Shown: piece by piece, positions 23,779 to 33,600 of the stretch
How positions within the stretch are numbered: position 1 is the stretch's first letter
Layout: each line of letters starts with the position of its first letter
Assembly: GCA_964506905.1 (NCBI GenBank)
Contig: CAZDNW010000044.1
Coordinates: 1-47,302 of the forward strand
Length of the DNA stretch: 47,302 bases
Direction of reading: 5' to 3'
From: JALWZX01 sp964506905
GTDB taxonomy: Bacteria > Patescibacteriota > WWE3 > 2-01-FULL-39-13
Notes under the pieces: model-generated
Seen by the model: the letters and a program-made list of their open reading frames with translations, nothing else
The model's database searches: none
Told to the model about the DNA's origin: nothing
Position numbers and translations under genes: made by a program

Positions 23779-24807
23779 TTAAAATAATTCTGGTTGATCT
23801 TTATCCGTTGATGAATCAAGATCATTTGGATTTTCATTACTGAGTTCCCCGTAATAATCTTTCTGATAAAAACTTCTTTTTAGCCATTTATGATAATCAG
23901 TGAAATCATTACCGGTTTGATATTCTTTTTCTATATGTTTTACGGCTTGATTCATACTTGCACTAGCATCATCAATTTGGCTTAAAACTAATGATTCTAT
24001 TAATTGTGGAACTACTGGGCTTCCATGTTCTAATGATCCTTGATGGCTTAAAATCATATGATAAACCTTATTTTTTAAATCTTCAGGAAAATCCGGAATT
24101 TGACTTATTAGTTTATCAACAAATAATAAACCCTGCCCAATATGAGCAACTAATCTTCCTGAATTGGTTCTGATTATAGTGGCACCAACAATATCAAGTT
24201 CATTTAATTTACCAACATCATGGAAAAATATACCAGTAAAAAGTAAATCTCTGTCTAAATTAGGATATAATTTTAAGTAAGGTTTGGATAACTCATTCAT
24301 TTCCCAAACATGCTCAATTAACCCGCCGACATAACCATGATGTACATACTCGGCAGCTGGGAAATTTACAAATTTATCACGGTATTCATCATTATTCCAA
24401 AATAGTTCTAATAATTTCTTAAGATGAGGGTTTTTTGTTTTTGAAATTTCGCTAGAAAGATCGCTCATCATTTGATCTCTATCTCTTGTTGTTACCACCA
24501 AAAATTCCTCTGGTGCAATATCATCAACTACTTCTAATTTTTCAACAATAATTTGCGGTTTTCCTGCATATTCTTGTACCTTGCCTGTAATTGCTACAAT
24601 ATCGCCATTTTTAGCATTTGTGTCGATGTTTGGAATTGCTTCTGTCCACGCCTTTGCTCTTATTCGTCCAGTTTTATCTCCAAGCTCGATATTAAAATAT
24701 GGCTTTTGCTGTTTACTAAGTTTTTTCTCTAATTCTAATAAGGCAAATGGTTCATCTATTAACTTTTGGTCTAACTGTAAATCAGTAATATTGTTTTTCT
24801 TTTGCAT
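23779..24807 (-). CDS. OB-fold/HD-domain nuclease, YhaM-like
   Basis: A protein of 342 residues from the ATG at 24807. An OB-fold (G-R-I-R-A-K-A-W, then I-T-G-K-V-Q-E-Y-A-G-K-P-Q) is followed by an HD domain with H-H-G-Y-V-G-G-L-I-E-H, F-F-H-D-V-G-K (about 189-195) and H-Q-G-S-L-E-H-G-S-P. This is the architecture of the 3'-5' exoribonuclease YhaM of low-GC Gram-positives. It probably trims RNA or DNA 3' ends with divalent metal. The start at 24807 is chosen because a perfect TATAAT lies 6 bases before it, while the upstream ATG at 24825 would place the promoter inside the gene. A short D/S/T tail ends the protein. Confidence 0.88.
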   Translation of the reverse strand: MQKKNNITDLQLDQKLIDEPFALLELEKKLSKQQKPYFNIELGDKTGRIRAKAWTEAIPNIDTNAKNGDIVAITGKVQEYAGKPQIIVEKLEVVDDIAPEEFLVVTTRDRDQMMSDLSSEISKTKNPHLKKLLELFWNNDEYRDKFVNFPAAEYVHHGYVGGLIEHVWEMNELSKPYLKLYPNLDRDLLFTGIFFHDVGKLNELDIVGATIIRTNSGRLVAHIGQGLLFVDKLISQIPDFPEDLKNKVYHMILSHQGSLEHGSPVVPQLIESLVLSQIDDASASMNQAVKHIEKEYQTGNDFTDYHKWLKRSFYQKDYYGELSNENPNDLDSSTDKDQPELF

Positions 24808-24813
24808 AGTTAC

Positions 24814-24819
24814 ATTATA
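24814..24819 (-). promoter_or_regulatory. -10 box giving a leaderless YhaM-like transcript
   Basis: Minus-strand TATAAT ends 6 bases before the ATG at 24807. The expected start of transcription falls on the A of the ATG. There is no Shine-Dalgarno. Confidence 0.6.
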
Positions 24820-24847
24820 ATACATTATTTAAGGTAACTATAGACTT

Positions 24848-25564
24848 TTAATCTAATAGGTTTTTATCTTTCAAAGAGATGAAATCAGTATCAGATAATA
24901 TCAAATGATCTATGAGAGGAATTCCAATCGTATAAGATACATCAAGTAATCTTCTTGTTAAACGAAGATCGTCTGATGACGGTTCTATATCACCTGAAGG
25001 GTGGTTGTGTGCAATAACTACATAAGTTGCGAGTCTATCTATAGCCACTTTAAAAACCTCTCTTGGATGTGCAATTGTTTCGTTTATAGTTCCTATTGAG
25101 ACAACATCGATTGCTATTATCTTTTTTCTTGAATCTAATGAAGTTACAATTAAATGTTCTTTATTTTTTCTTAAGTAGTAAGGTCGTAACAACTTGAAAA
25201 GCGTTTTCGCGGAATATAAATCACCATTTGAAGTATTTTGCTTTATCGAATCAAGGCGGTTTACTAATTCAAATGTTGCTACTAACTGGCAAGCTTTTGT
25301 AGTACCAATACCTTTTATTTGCGTTAAATCGGTAATATTAGCGTCTTTTAATTTATTAATTTGTGGGAATTTTGAAAGTATTTCATACGCAACATCGACT
25401 ACTGAAGTGTTATTTGAACCCTTGGATATGATGATTTCTAACAATTCTATTAAAGATAAAGAACTTGGGCCTTTAGATATTAACCGTTCTCTTGGCCTTT
25501 CTGCTAATGGTATATCGCGAATTGAATTTTGATTATTAAATTCGTTATATTGTTTCTTCTGCAT
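24848..25564 (-). CDS. radC: RadC/UPF0758 family protein
   Basis: A 238-residue protein. An N-terminal helix-hairpin-helix region (about 30-100; I-K-G-I-G-T-T-K-A) precedes an MPN+/JAMM domain with H-N-H-P-S-G-D-I-E-P-S-S-D-D (about 184-197). The two His and the Asp at the end of that motif are the expected zinc ligands. The family's function is not settled despite the name; a link to DNA handling is usual. TAAAAT at 25571-25576 stands 6 bases before the ATG with no Shine-Dalgarno, so a leaderless transcript is likely. Confidence 0.9.
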   Translation of the reverse strand: MQKKQYNEFNNQNSIRDIPLAERPRERLISKGPSSLSLIELLEIIISKGSNNTSVVDVAYEILSKFPQINKLKDANITDLTQIKGIGTTKACQLVATFELVNRLDSIKQNTSNGDLYSAKTLFKLLRPYYLRKNKEHLIVTSLDSRKKIIAIDVVSIGTINETIAHPREVFKVAIDRLATYVVIAHNHPSGDIEPSSDDLRLTRRLLDVSYTIGIPLIDHLILSDTDFISLKDKNLLD

Positions 25565-25646
25565 AAGTATATTTTATGTAAATGAATTAACAGGTTTTCT
25601 ACAAAAGAATTAAGAATTGTGAACAATTTAAAAGTAACAAGGAGTG
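25565..25646. other. Spacer between the tandem array and radC
   Basis: These 82 AT-rich bases hold the radC promoter and no ORF or other clear structure. Together with the array they make a stretch of about 417 bases without a complete gene. Confidence 0.5.
25571..25576 (-). promoter_or_regulatory. -10-like box of radC
   Basis: Minus-strand TAAAAT is followed by exactly 6 bases before the ATG at 25564. This matches the spacing seen before murA and the YhaM-like gene. Confidence 0.5.
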
Positions 25647-26005
25647 AGGCTTTCTTGGTTAAAGTCAATGTTGTGAAAGTAATCTAGTAGAAACAATCTA
25701 CCAACGAAAGTGTGCGAAAGCCTTGCGACCACCAGGGCGAAGGCTTTCTTGGTTAAAGCCAATGTTGTGAAAATAATCTAGTAGAAACAATCTACCAACG
25801 AAAGTGTGCGAAAGCCTTACGACCACCAGGGCGAAGGCTTTCTTGGTTAAAGTCAATGTTGTGAAAATAATCTAGTAGAAACAATCTACCAACGGAAATG
25901 TGCGAAAGCCTTGCGATGCGAAGCAACGAAGGCTTTCTTGGTTAAAGTCAATGTTGTGAAAATAATCTAGTAGAAAACAATCTACCAACGAAAGTGTGCG
26001 AAAGC
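25647..26005. repeat. 94-bp tandem array derived from the 3' end of rpsG
   Basis: Four near-identical direct units begin at 25648, 25742, 25836 and 25931, with periods of 94, 94 and 95 bases; the last is partial and ends inside rpsG. In minus-strand reading each unit contains the S7 C-terminal codons A-F-A-H-F-R-W followed by TAG, then about 55 bases of 3' region with a GTAGA/TCTAC hairpin. Only a few substitutions separate units. At each junction GAAAGCCTT and AAGGCTTTC form a 9-bp inverted repeat (25716-25748, 25810-25842, 25904-25937). Junction loops 1 and 2 are alike; loop 3 has different bases that extend the stem. The three downstream units look like duplicates of the real rpsG end. Confidence 0.9.
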
Positions 26006-26449
26006 TTTATTCGCCTCCGCCATCTTATGTGTATTTATCTTCTTTGTGATAGCTGCTCCTTCGTTATTATACGCCATCTTGATTTCTTCTGTTAATTTTT
26101 CTACCATTGGTTTGCCCTTTCGTGACTTAGCAGCTTCAATTATCCATCTTAATGCTAATGTTTCTGATCTGTCATGCCTTACAGGAATTGGGATTTGATA
26201 ATTTGCACCACCGATTCTTCTGCTTCTTACTTCAACCTCAGGCATAACATTTTTTACCGCGGTTTCAAAATATATTCTTGCCTCTTTTATGTCCGGATCT
26301 AAATTTTCCATCATTCCATAAACAATGTCTCTTGCGATGCTTTTTTTACCATCAACCATTACCATATTTATTAATTTAGTAACAACTCTTGATTTATATT
26401 TTGAATCTGGTTCTTTTAATCTTTTATGTACTTTTCTTGATCTTGGCAT
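25982..26449 (-). CDS. rpsG: Ribosomal protein uS7
   Basis: A 155-residue protein that nucleates the 30S head and contacts the E site. It has the M-P-R-S-R start, the M-V-D-G-K-K-S region and R-R-I-G-G-A-N-Y-Q-I-P-I-P-V. It ends in the classical M-A-E-A-N-K-A-F-A-H-F-R-W. The last eight codons and the TAG belong to unit 4 of the tandem array, so the array begins in this gene. It follows rpsL by 24 bases. Confidence 0.98.
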   Translation of the reverse strand: MPRSRKVHKRLKEPDSKYKSRVVTKLINMVMVDGKKSIARDIVYGMMENLDPDIKEARIYFETAVKNVMPEVEVRSRRIGGANYQIPIPVRHDRSETLALRWIIEAAKSRKGKPMVEKLTEEIKMAYNNEGAAITKKINTHKMAEANKAFAHFRW

Positions 26450-26473
26450 AATAATTTATAATAACTAACTAAA

Positions 26474-26911
26474 TTAAGCTTCTTCAGCTACTCCTGCATT
26501 ATTTGAACTCTTTTTAGTACCATATCTTGATCTGCTATTTTTTCTACCTTCTACACCTTGCAAATCAAATGTTCCTCTAACAATTGTATACCTTACACCA
26601 GGTAAATCTTTAACTCTACCACCTCTTACCAAAACAACAGAGTGTTCTTGTAGATTATGACCTTCTCCTGGTATGTATGCGGTTACTTCTCTACCGTTTG
26701 ACAATCTAACTCTAGCAACTTTTCTTAAAGCTGAGTTTGGCTTTCTTGGTGTAGTTGTTCTAACACTTGTACATACGCCTCTCTTAAAAGGTGAATATAC
26801 TTTTACATACTCTCTTTTTTTAGCGTTGTACATTACAGACAATGCTCTTGTTTTTGGTTTTCTTGTTTTTCTTTTTCTTCCTTTTCTTATTAATTGATTT
26901 ATTGTTGGCAT
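26474..26911 (-). CDS. rpsL: Ribosomal protein uS12
   Basis: A 145-residue protein of the decoding centre, about 20 longer than usual because of a Ser/Asn/Glu tail. It has P-T-I-N-Q-L-I-R-K-G, the decoding loop T-T-T-P-R-K-P-N-S-A-L-R-K and G-E-G-H-N-L-Q-E-H-S-V-V-L-V-R-G-G-R-V-K-D-L-P-G-V (split: G-E-G-H-N-L-Q-E-H and R-V-K-D-L-P-G-V). AGGAGG lies 7 bases before the ATG, made by the last codons of rpoC (stop at 26914). Confidence 0.98.
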   Translation of the reverse strand: MPTINQLIRKGRKRKTRKPKTRALSVMYNAKKREYVKVYSPFKRGVCTSVRTTTPRKPNSALRKVARVRLSNGREVTAYIPGEGHNLQEHSVVLVRGGRVKDLPGVRYTIVRGTFDLQGVEGRKNSRSRYGTKKSSNNAGVAEEA

Positions 26912-26913
26912 TT

Positions 26914-29900
26914 TTATACCTCCTCTTTTTTAAGTCGAGCGGCTTCACCTACTGGAATTCGTCGACCGATTATCACATTTTCTTTTAAACCTATAAGTTT
27001 GTCAATACTTCCTGCTATGGATCTTTCTGTAAGTACCCTGCTTGTTTCTTCGAAAGACGCGGCATCAAGCCAACTTTCTGAGTTTATGGATACCTTAGAA
27101 ATTCCTAATAATAACTTCTCATAAGTTGCTTCTTGCCCACCTTTTTTAACTGCTTTTTCATTTTCTTCCCTTAATTTATAAATTGTGACTATATCACCTG
27201 GCAATAATTTAGTATCACCAGTGTCTATTATTTTAACACGATTAAACATTTGTCTAATAATAGCTTCTACATGTTTATCATCGATTTCAACACCTTGAGA
27301 AGCATAGGTTTTTTGAACTTCATTTAAGATGTACTCTTTAGTTCCTTCTTCACCAACGGTTTCATACATCTCTTGAAGATTTCTTGCACCTTGTGTAATT
27401 TGATCACCAGGCGCTACCAAATCACCATCGTTTACTGCTAAATCTGCAGTTTTATCTAATTCATATACCTCTTCTAAATCCTCCTTTTTGGTTGGGACAA
27501 TTTTAACAATTAATTTATCTTCTTCTTCGTTTATTACAACCTTACCTGCTATATGTGTCATTATTGATTGATTCTTTGGTTTTCTAGCTTCAAAAAGTTC
27601 GTCAATTCTTGGCAAACCTTGTGTAATGTCTGATTGTGCAATACCACCACTATGGAATGTTCTCATTGTTAACTGAGTACCTGGTTCACCAATTGATTGT
27701 GCAGCCATAATTCCCACTGCAGCACCAATTGCAACATCTTTTTTGTAAGATAAATCTAATCCATAACATTTCGTACATACACCATATTCACTTTCACAAG
27801 TTAAAACAGATCTTATTTTAACCTCTTCCACATCAGACTCGCCTATCTTTTTAGCAATATCTTCTGTAATCAATTCGTTTCGCTTTACTATCACATTGCC
27901 TTTTTTATCTTTAATTGTTTCTGCAGCATATCTACCTACAACCCTATCATTCCATTCAACTAATGTTGTATTGTCATCTCTTTTAACGGTTCTGTAATTC
28001 TTTGTCCCACAATCTTCTTCTCTAACCAATATATCTTGAGCAACATTAACAAGCCTTCTTGTTAAATAACCGGCATCTGCTGTACCAAGTCCCTTATCCA
28101 TATAATTCTTTCTGACACCTCTTGCTGATAAGAAATAATCAAAACTTGAAAGTCCGTTTGCATAATTTCCAATAACAGGAAGTTCGATTACTTTACCTTT
28201 TGGATCCGCAATTAGACCTTTCAGTGCTGCAATCTGTCTTATTTGAACAGCCGACGCTTTACCTGCTTTAGCTCTAATAATTATATTAACTGGATTCTCA
28301 TGTTCCAAATTAGAAAGTATAGTTTCGTCAAAATGGTTTTCAACTTGTTTCCATACTTTAAATGACAACTTAATCATTTCATTTCTTGTAATAAGCCCCA
28401 TGTAATAATTTTGCTCAATCTTACTAACTTCCTCTTTTGCTTTCTTTAACACTTCATCCATATCAGCTGGTTTTTTAGTATCAAATATTGATAAAGAAAC
28501 ACCTGACTTTGTGGAATATATAAATCCATATTTCTTTAAATCATCAATGAAATCGATTGTTCTTTCTACTCCAACCTTTTCTAAAGCTTCTTTTACTAAT
28601 TTTTTAACACCAGATTTACCACCTATTTCCTCATTAACAAAACCGAGCTCATCTGGAACAAAACTATTAAATATAATTCTTCCTGCAGATGTTTCTATTA
28701 TTTCATCACCTTTTAGGTATCTTATTTTTTGCCTAATTTCAATCACATCATTTCCTAGTGCTTGAAATACTTCTGATTCATCAGCAAATACGCTTTTATG
28801 CATTTCAAAGTTGGGATTAATACTTGTTAAATAGTAAATACCCAAAAGCATTTCTTTTGATGGTACTGTTATAACTTCACCATTTGCTGGTTTTAGTAAG
28901 TTGTTTGTGGAAAGCATAAGTTCAATACTTTCCATTACCGCTTCTTCGGATAATGGCAAATGTACAGCCATCTGGTCTCCATCAAAATCAGCATTAAATC
29001 CTGCACATACAACTGGATGCAACTGTATTGCTTTGTCATGAACTAATTTCGGATAAAACGCTTGAATACTAAGTTTATGTAAAGTTGGAGCACGATTAAG
29101 AAGTACAGGTCTTGTTTTAACAAGTTCTTCTAGTATATCGTAAATCGCTCCAGATCTTTCTTCTAATACCCTCTTTGCTGTCTTCATATTAGGTGCTAAA
29201 CCTCTAGCCATTATTTCTCTTAGTAAAAATGGCCTAAACAATTCAAATGCAATATCAACTGGTAATCCACATTCATGCATTCTTAAAGAAGGACCAGAAA
29301 CAATAACTGAACGACCTGAATAATCAACTCTTTTACCTAATAAATTAGCTCTAAAATAACCTTGCTTACCTTTAATTGTATCTGCTATAGATCTGTAGGT
29401 TTTTCTTTCTCTCGTTCTTGATTTTCTTACCTTTGAAGAATCTATTAGCGCATCAACTGATTCTTGTAACATTCTTTTTTCATTTCTGATAATTATGTCT
29501 GGCGCACCTAAATCTAGTAATCTTTTTAAACGGTTATTTCTGTTTATGATTCTTCTATACAAATCGTTTAAATCTGAAGCCGCAAATCTTCCGCCCTCTA
29601 ATTGAACCATTGGTCTAAGATCAGGTGGAATTACAGGTAAAACTTCTATAATCATATTCTTTGGATCAACCTCACCGTTAATAAAACTTTTGATAACCCT
29701 TAATCTTTTCTTTAACTTATCAACTTGAGAAGATTTTGCGGTTTCTATTTGTTCTTCAACCTCTTTTTCCAAAGCTTTAACATCTAAATCAGCTAATATT
29801 TTTTCTATGGCTTCTGCACCTATTGAGACTTCACAAAATTCATCTAAGTATTCTTCTAATGAAACATATTCTCTGTCTGTCATTATGGTATGTAATTCAA

Positions 29901-30624
29901 CTTCTTTTAATTTCTTCTCTATTTTTCTTATCTCTAATTCTGCTTTTTCTTGTTCTATCAATTGTTTGTTTCTAAGATCGCCAATTTGTTCTTCAGCAAG
30001 CTTTCTTATCTCTTCTGCTTTTTTCTTTAACTTGTCATCCCATTTATCTTCTGGGTCTTTTGATAATGCTTTAATTTTTGCTTCAGTGTTTTCATAAATT
30101 TCGCTGATTTGGTTTTCAATTTCTAAACCTGCGGTTTCTCGTGCTTCATTTGCTAGTTCATCAAACTGCTCCAATACTTTCTCTTTAGCATCATAGTCTA
30201 TATCGGTAACTATAAATGAAGAAAAATAAATCACTAATTCTAAACTTCTAGGTGGAATTCCCAATAAAGTTGCTAAAACTGACGGTATATTTTTGAAATA
30301 CCAAACATGTGCAACCGGAGAAACAAGCTTAATATGCCCCATTCTTTCTCTTCTTACTTTAGAAGATGTAACTTGCACACCACATCTGTCACAAACAACA
30401 CCCTTAAATCTAACTCTCTTGTATTTACCACAAGCACATTCATAATCTTTTACAGGTCCGAATATTCTTTCACAAAATAAACCATCTCTTTCTGGCTTGA
30501 AAGTTCTATAGTTGATTGTTTCTGGTTTAGTAACTTCTCCATAAGACCAAGACAATATCTCATCGGGTGAAGCTAACGAAATTTTTAATGCGTCTAGGTC
30601 GCGTAAGTTATTTAAATTTTCCAT
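26914..30624 (-). CDS. rpoC: RNA polymerase beta' subunit
   Basis: A 1236-residue subunit. The N-terminal zinc site has C-A-C and C-D-R-C, and the active-site loop N-A-D-F-D-G-D-Q lies near residue 543 with its three Mg-binding Asp. The second zinc cluster is C-E-S-E-Y-G-V-C-T-K-C, and the bridge/trigger region has G-E-P-G-T-Q-L-T-M-R-T-F-H. A coiled coil of Lys/Glu lies at about 150-260. AGGAGG overlapping the rpoB stop stands 6 bases before the ATG, so beta and beta' are translationally linked. Confidence 0.98.
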   Translation of the reverse strand: MENLNNLRDLDALKISLASPDEILSWSYGEVTKPETINYRTFKPERDGLFCERIFGPVKDYECACGKYKRVRFKGVVCDRCGVQVTSSKVRRERMGHIKLVSPVAHVWYFKNIPSVLATLLGIPPRSLELVIYFSSFIVTDIDYDAKEKVLEQFDELANEARETAGLEIENQISEIYENTEAKIKALSKDPEDKWDDKLKKKAEEIRKLAEEQIGDLRNKQLIEQEKAELEIRKIEKKLKEVELHTIMTDREYVSLEEYLDEFCEVSIGAEAIEKILADLDVKALEKEVEEQIETAKSSQVDKLKKRLRVIKSFINGEVDPKNMIIEVLPVIPPDLRPMVQLEGGRFAASDLNDLYRRIINRNNRLKRLLDLGAPDIIIRNEKRMLQESVDALIDSSKVRKSRTRERKTYRSIADTIKGKQGYFRANLLGKRVDYSGRSVIVSGPSLRMHECGLPVDIAFELFRPFLLREIMARGLAPNMKTAKRVLEERSGAIYDILEELVKTRPVLLNRAPTLHKLSIQAFYPKLVHDKAIQLHPVVCAGFNADFDGDQMAVHLPLSEEAVMESIELMLSTNNLLKPANGEVITVPSKEMLLGIYYLTSINPNFEMHKSVFADESEVFQALGNDVIEIRQKIRYLKGDEIIETSAGRIIFNSFVPDELGFVNEEIGGKSGVKKLVKEALEKVGVERTIDFIDDLKKYGFIYSTKSGVSLSIFDTKKPADMDEVLKKAKEEVSKIEQNYYMGLITRNEMIKLSFKVWKQVENHFDETILSNLEHENPVNIIIRAKAGKASAVQIRQIAALKGLIADPKGKVIELPVIGNYANGLSSFDYFLSARGVRKNYMDKGLGTADAGYLTRRLVNVAQDILVREEDCGTKNYRTVKRDDNTTLVEWNDRVVGRYAAETIKDKKGNVIVKRNELITEDIAKKIGESDVEEVKIRSVLTCESEYGVCTKCYGLDLSYKKDVAIGAAVGIMAAQSIGEPGTQLTMRTFHSGGIAQSDITQGLPRIDELFEARKPKNQSIMTHIAGKVVINEEEDKLIVKIVPTKKEDLEEVYELDKTADLAVNDGDLVAPGDQITQGARNLQEMYETVGEEGTKEYILNEVQKTYASQGVEIDDKHVEAIIRQMFNRVKIIDTGDTKLLPGDIVTIYKLREENEKAVKKGGQEATYEKLLLGISKVSINSESWLDAASFEETSRVLTERSIAGSIDKLIGLKENVIIGRRIPVGEAARLKKEEV

Positions 30625-30625
30625 T

Positions 30626-33600
30626 TTAATCCTCCTCCTTACTAACTAAGGAACTTTCAACGAGTTTCTTTTTATTCTCGTCATAAATGATAGGCGTTAT
30701 AGATAAACACAAACCATTTAATTGTCTTACTAATAACTTAAATGATTCTGGTATATGTGGCTCTGGTATTTTAAGCCCTTTAATGATTGATTGAAATGCT
30801 GAATATCTACCTTTTATATCATCAGATTTAATTGTTAACATTTCATTTAATACACTGTCAGCCCCATATGCTTCTAATGCCCAAACTTCCATTTCTCCAA
30901 ACCTTTGACCTCCCATTTGAGCCTTACCTCCTAACGGTTGTTGTGTAATCAATGAATAAGGACCTGTCGATCTAGCATGGATTTTTTCTTCAGCCATATG
31001 ATGTAACTTAAATACATAGATATTACCTACAGCTACCTTTTGTTCTAACCTTTCGCCAGTTCGTCCATCGTAAAGGTAAACCTTTCCGTCTTCTGGCAAA
31101 CCTGCATCTTTAAGTTCTTTTGCTATTTCTCTTCTAGTAACTTTTCTAAAAGGTAATATTGCATATTTTTTACCAGTTAAACTTCCAACCCATCCTAAAT
31201 GTGTTTCAAGTATATTACCCATATTCATACGTCCTAAAACGGATGATGGGGAAATCATAACATCAACTGGCGTACCATCTGCCATATGTGGCATATCTTC
31301 AACTGGTGCAATTTTAGCAATGACACCTTTTTGGCCATGCCTACCAGATAACTTATCACCTACAGATATTCTTCTAAATTCCGCTACCTTAACAGTAACT
31401 TCTTTTATAACACCTTTTGCCATTTGCTCTTTATCTTTTGGTGTTAAAACTTGTACATCTATAACAACACCAGACCTGCCGTGTGGCAATCTTAATGAAT
31501 TATCTTTCACATCTTTGACTCGCTCCCCAAATACAGCTCTTAATAATCTTTCCTCTGCAGAAAGTTCTGACTGGCCTTTTGGTGCAATTTTACCCACTAA
31601 TATATCACCTGATTTTACATGCGAACCAATTGTAACAATACCGTTTTCGTCTAAATTTCTTAAGGCTTCTTCTGAAACATTAGGAATATCAGCTGTTAAT
31701 TCTTCAGGGCCAAGTTTTGTTTCTAAAACTTTAATGCTGTAATCAGAAATATTAACAGAAGATAATAAATCATCTCTTAAAACTCTATCTGAAATTATAA
31801 ACGCATCTTCGTAATTAAACCCTTCGTAACTCATAAATGCCACTCTTAAATTTACTCCAAGTGCAAGTTCTCCATTATTACTTGAAGGACCTTCTGCTAA
31901 CAAATCTCCCTTTTTAACTTTATCGCCTTTTTTAACCTTTGCTATTTGTGTATAACATGAATCACTATTAGATTGCATAAAGTTTACCAATTGGAATTCA
32001 TGTGTTTCTTTTTTACCTTTTAATACAATTTTACTTGCATCAGCATATTCAATAACACCATCTTCAGGTGCTCTAACTGTTAAACCAGCATTATCTGCAA
32101 TAAATTCTTCCATACCTGTTCCAACAATCGGTTCTTGTGGTTTAACTAATGGAACAGCCTGAGATGATTGCTGAGCAGTAATTAAAGCTCTTGCAACATC
32201 ATCATTTGCAATAAAAGGAATTAATGAAGTAGAAACACCTAATATTTGTTGTGGTGAAATTTCAATATAGTCTGCATCTTTAGTAAAACCTAGAAAGAAT
32301 TCAATACCTCTTCTCATAGGAGCTCTTTCTGAAAGAATGAATCCTTTATCGTCAACTTCTACATCGCCACCAATAATATTATATTTTTCTTCATCGTAAG
32401 CAGCTAAATATTCTACTTTATCAGTAATTCTTATTTTTCCATCTTTTGTATGCTCTATCTTTGCGTATGGTGTTTCAAGAAAACCATATTCATTAAGCCT
32501 TGCATATAAAGCTAAATATGTAACTAAACCAATGTTTGTACCTTCTGGGCTTCTTATAGCATCAATTTTACCGTAGTGTGTTGGATGTGCATCTCTAACA
32601 GCATAACTTGCTCTTTCTCTTGTTAAACCACCCTTACCTAAAACACTAAGTCTTCGCTTGTGGTCAAGTGAATCTAGTGGATTGAACTGCCCTAATAACT
32701 GAGATAACTGACCAGATGCTAAAAATGATACTAATCTAGAAGATACAGGCCTTGGTGAAGTTAATAACGATGGATCTGGTAAAGTTTCTCTTGGTTGAAG
32801 TGCCATTTTTTCTCTAGCTAATCTTTCAAGTTGATAAAAACCATATCTCATTTCTGACTGTAATAATTCACCAACAGCTCTAACCCTTCTATTTTTTAAA
32901 CTATCAATATCATCAATTTCATATCCTTCATCACCTTGCCACAAGTGGATGATATATCTTACAATTTCAACTACATCTTTTTGTTGCAAGATAAAATATT
33001 CTTCTGTTTCTGGAAAATCTAAACCTAGTTTTTGATTTATTTTAAACCTTCCGACTTTACCTAAACTATATCTTTTAACATTAAAAAACATATTATCAAC
33101 AAGAGCTTTAGCTGCATCAACAACTAATGGCTCTCCTGGTCTCATCTTTTTGTAAATTTCTAACGCAGCCTCTTCGTAATTAGTAGACACATCTCTTTCT
33201 ATTGTATTTAAGATTATATTATCTGTAGGATCTTTTATATCTTCTGCAAATGTTTCTAGTATTTTTTCGTCTGTATCTAATCCAAATATTCTTAATAATG
33301 TTGTAACAGGAATCTTTCTCTTTCTGTCAATTTTAACTGTTAATACACCGTACCTATTTGTTTCAAAATCTATCCAAGCACCCGAGAACGGAAGTATTTT
33401 AGCGTTTGGCAACATTCTGCTACTCGTGTTGTCAGCGTCATAACCAAAAAATACTCCTTGGGCTCTTGATAACTGGTTAATAACAACTTTTTGAACACCA
33501 TTTATAATAAAAATTCCCTCGTCAGTCATTAGAGGGAAATCACCCATGTAAATTTCTTTTTCTTTCTTTTGATTTGTACCTTGTTTTTTTATTGTCGCTG

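Noticed and set aside
25647..25981. Coding repeats or extra S7-like peptides
   Set aside because: The S7 C-terminal frame reaches a TAG in every unit and no start with a long frame precedes it; only about nine codons remain.
25647..26005. CRISPR array
   Set aside because: Units are 94 bases, almost identical from end to end, without variable spacers, and no cas gene is near.
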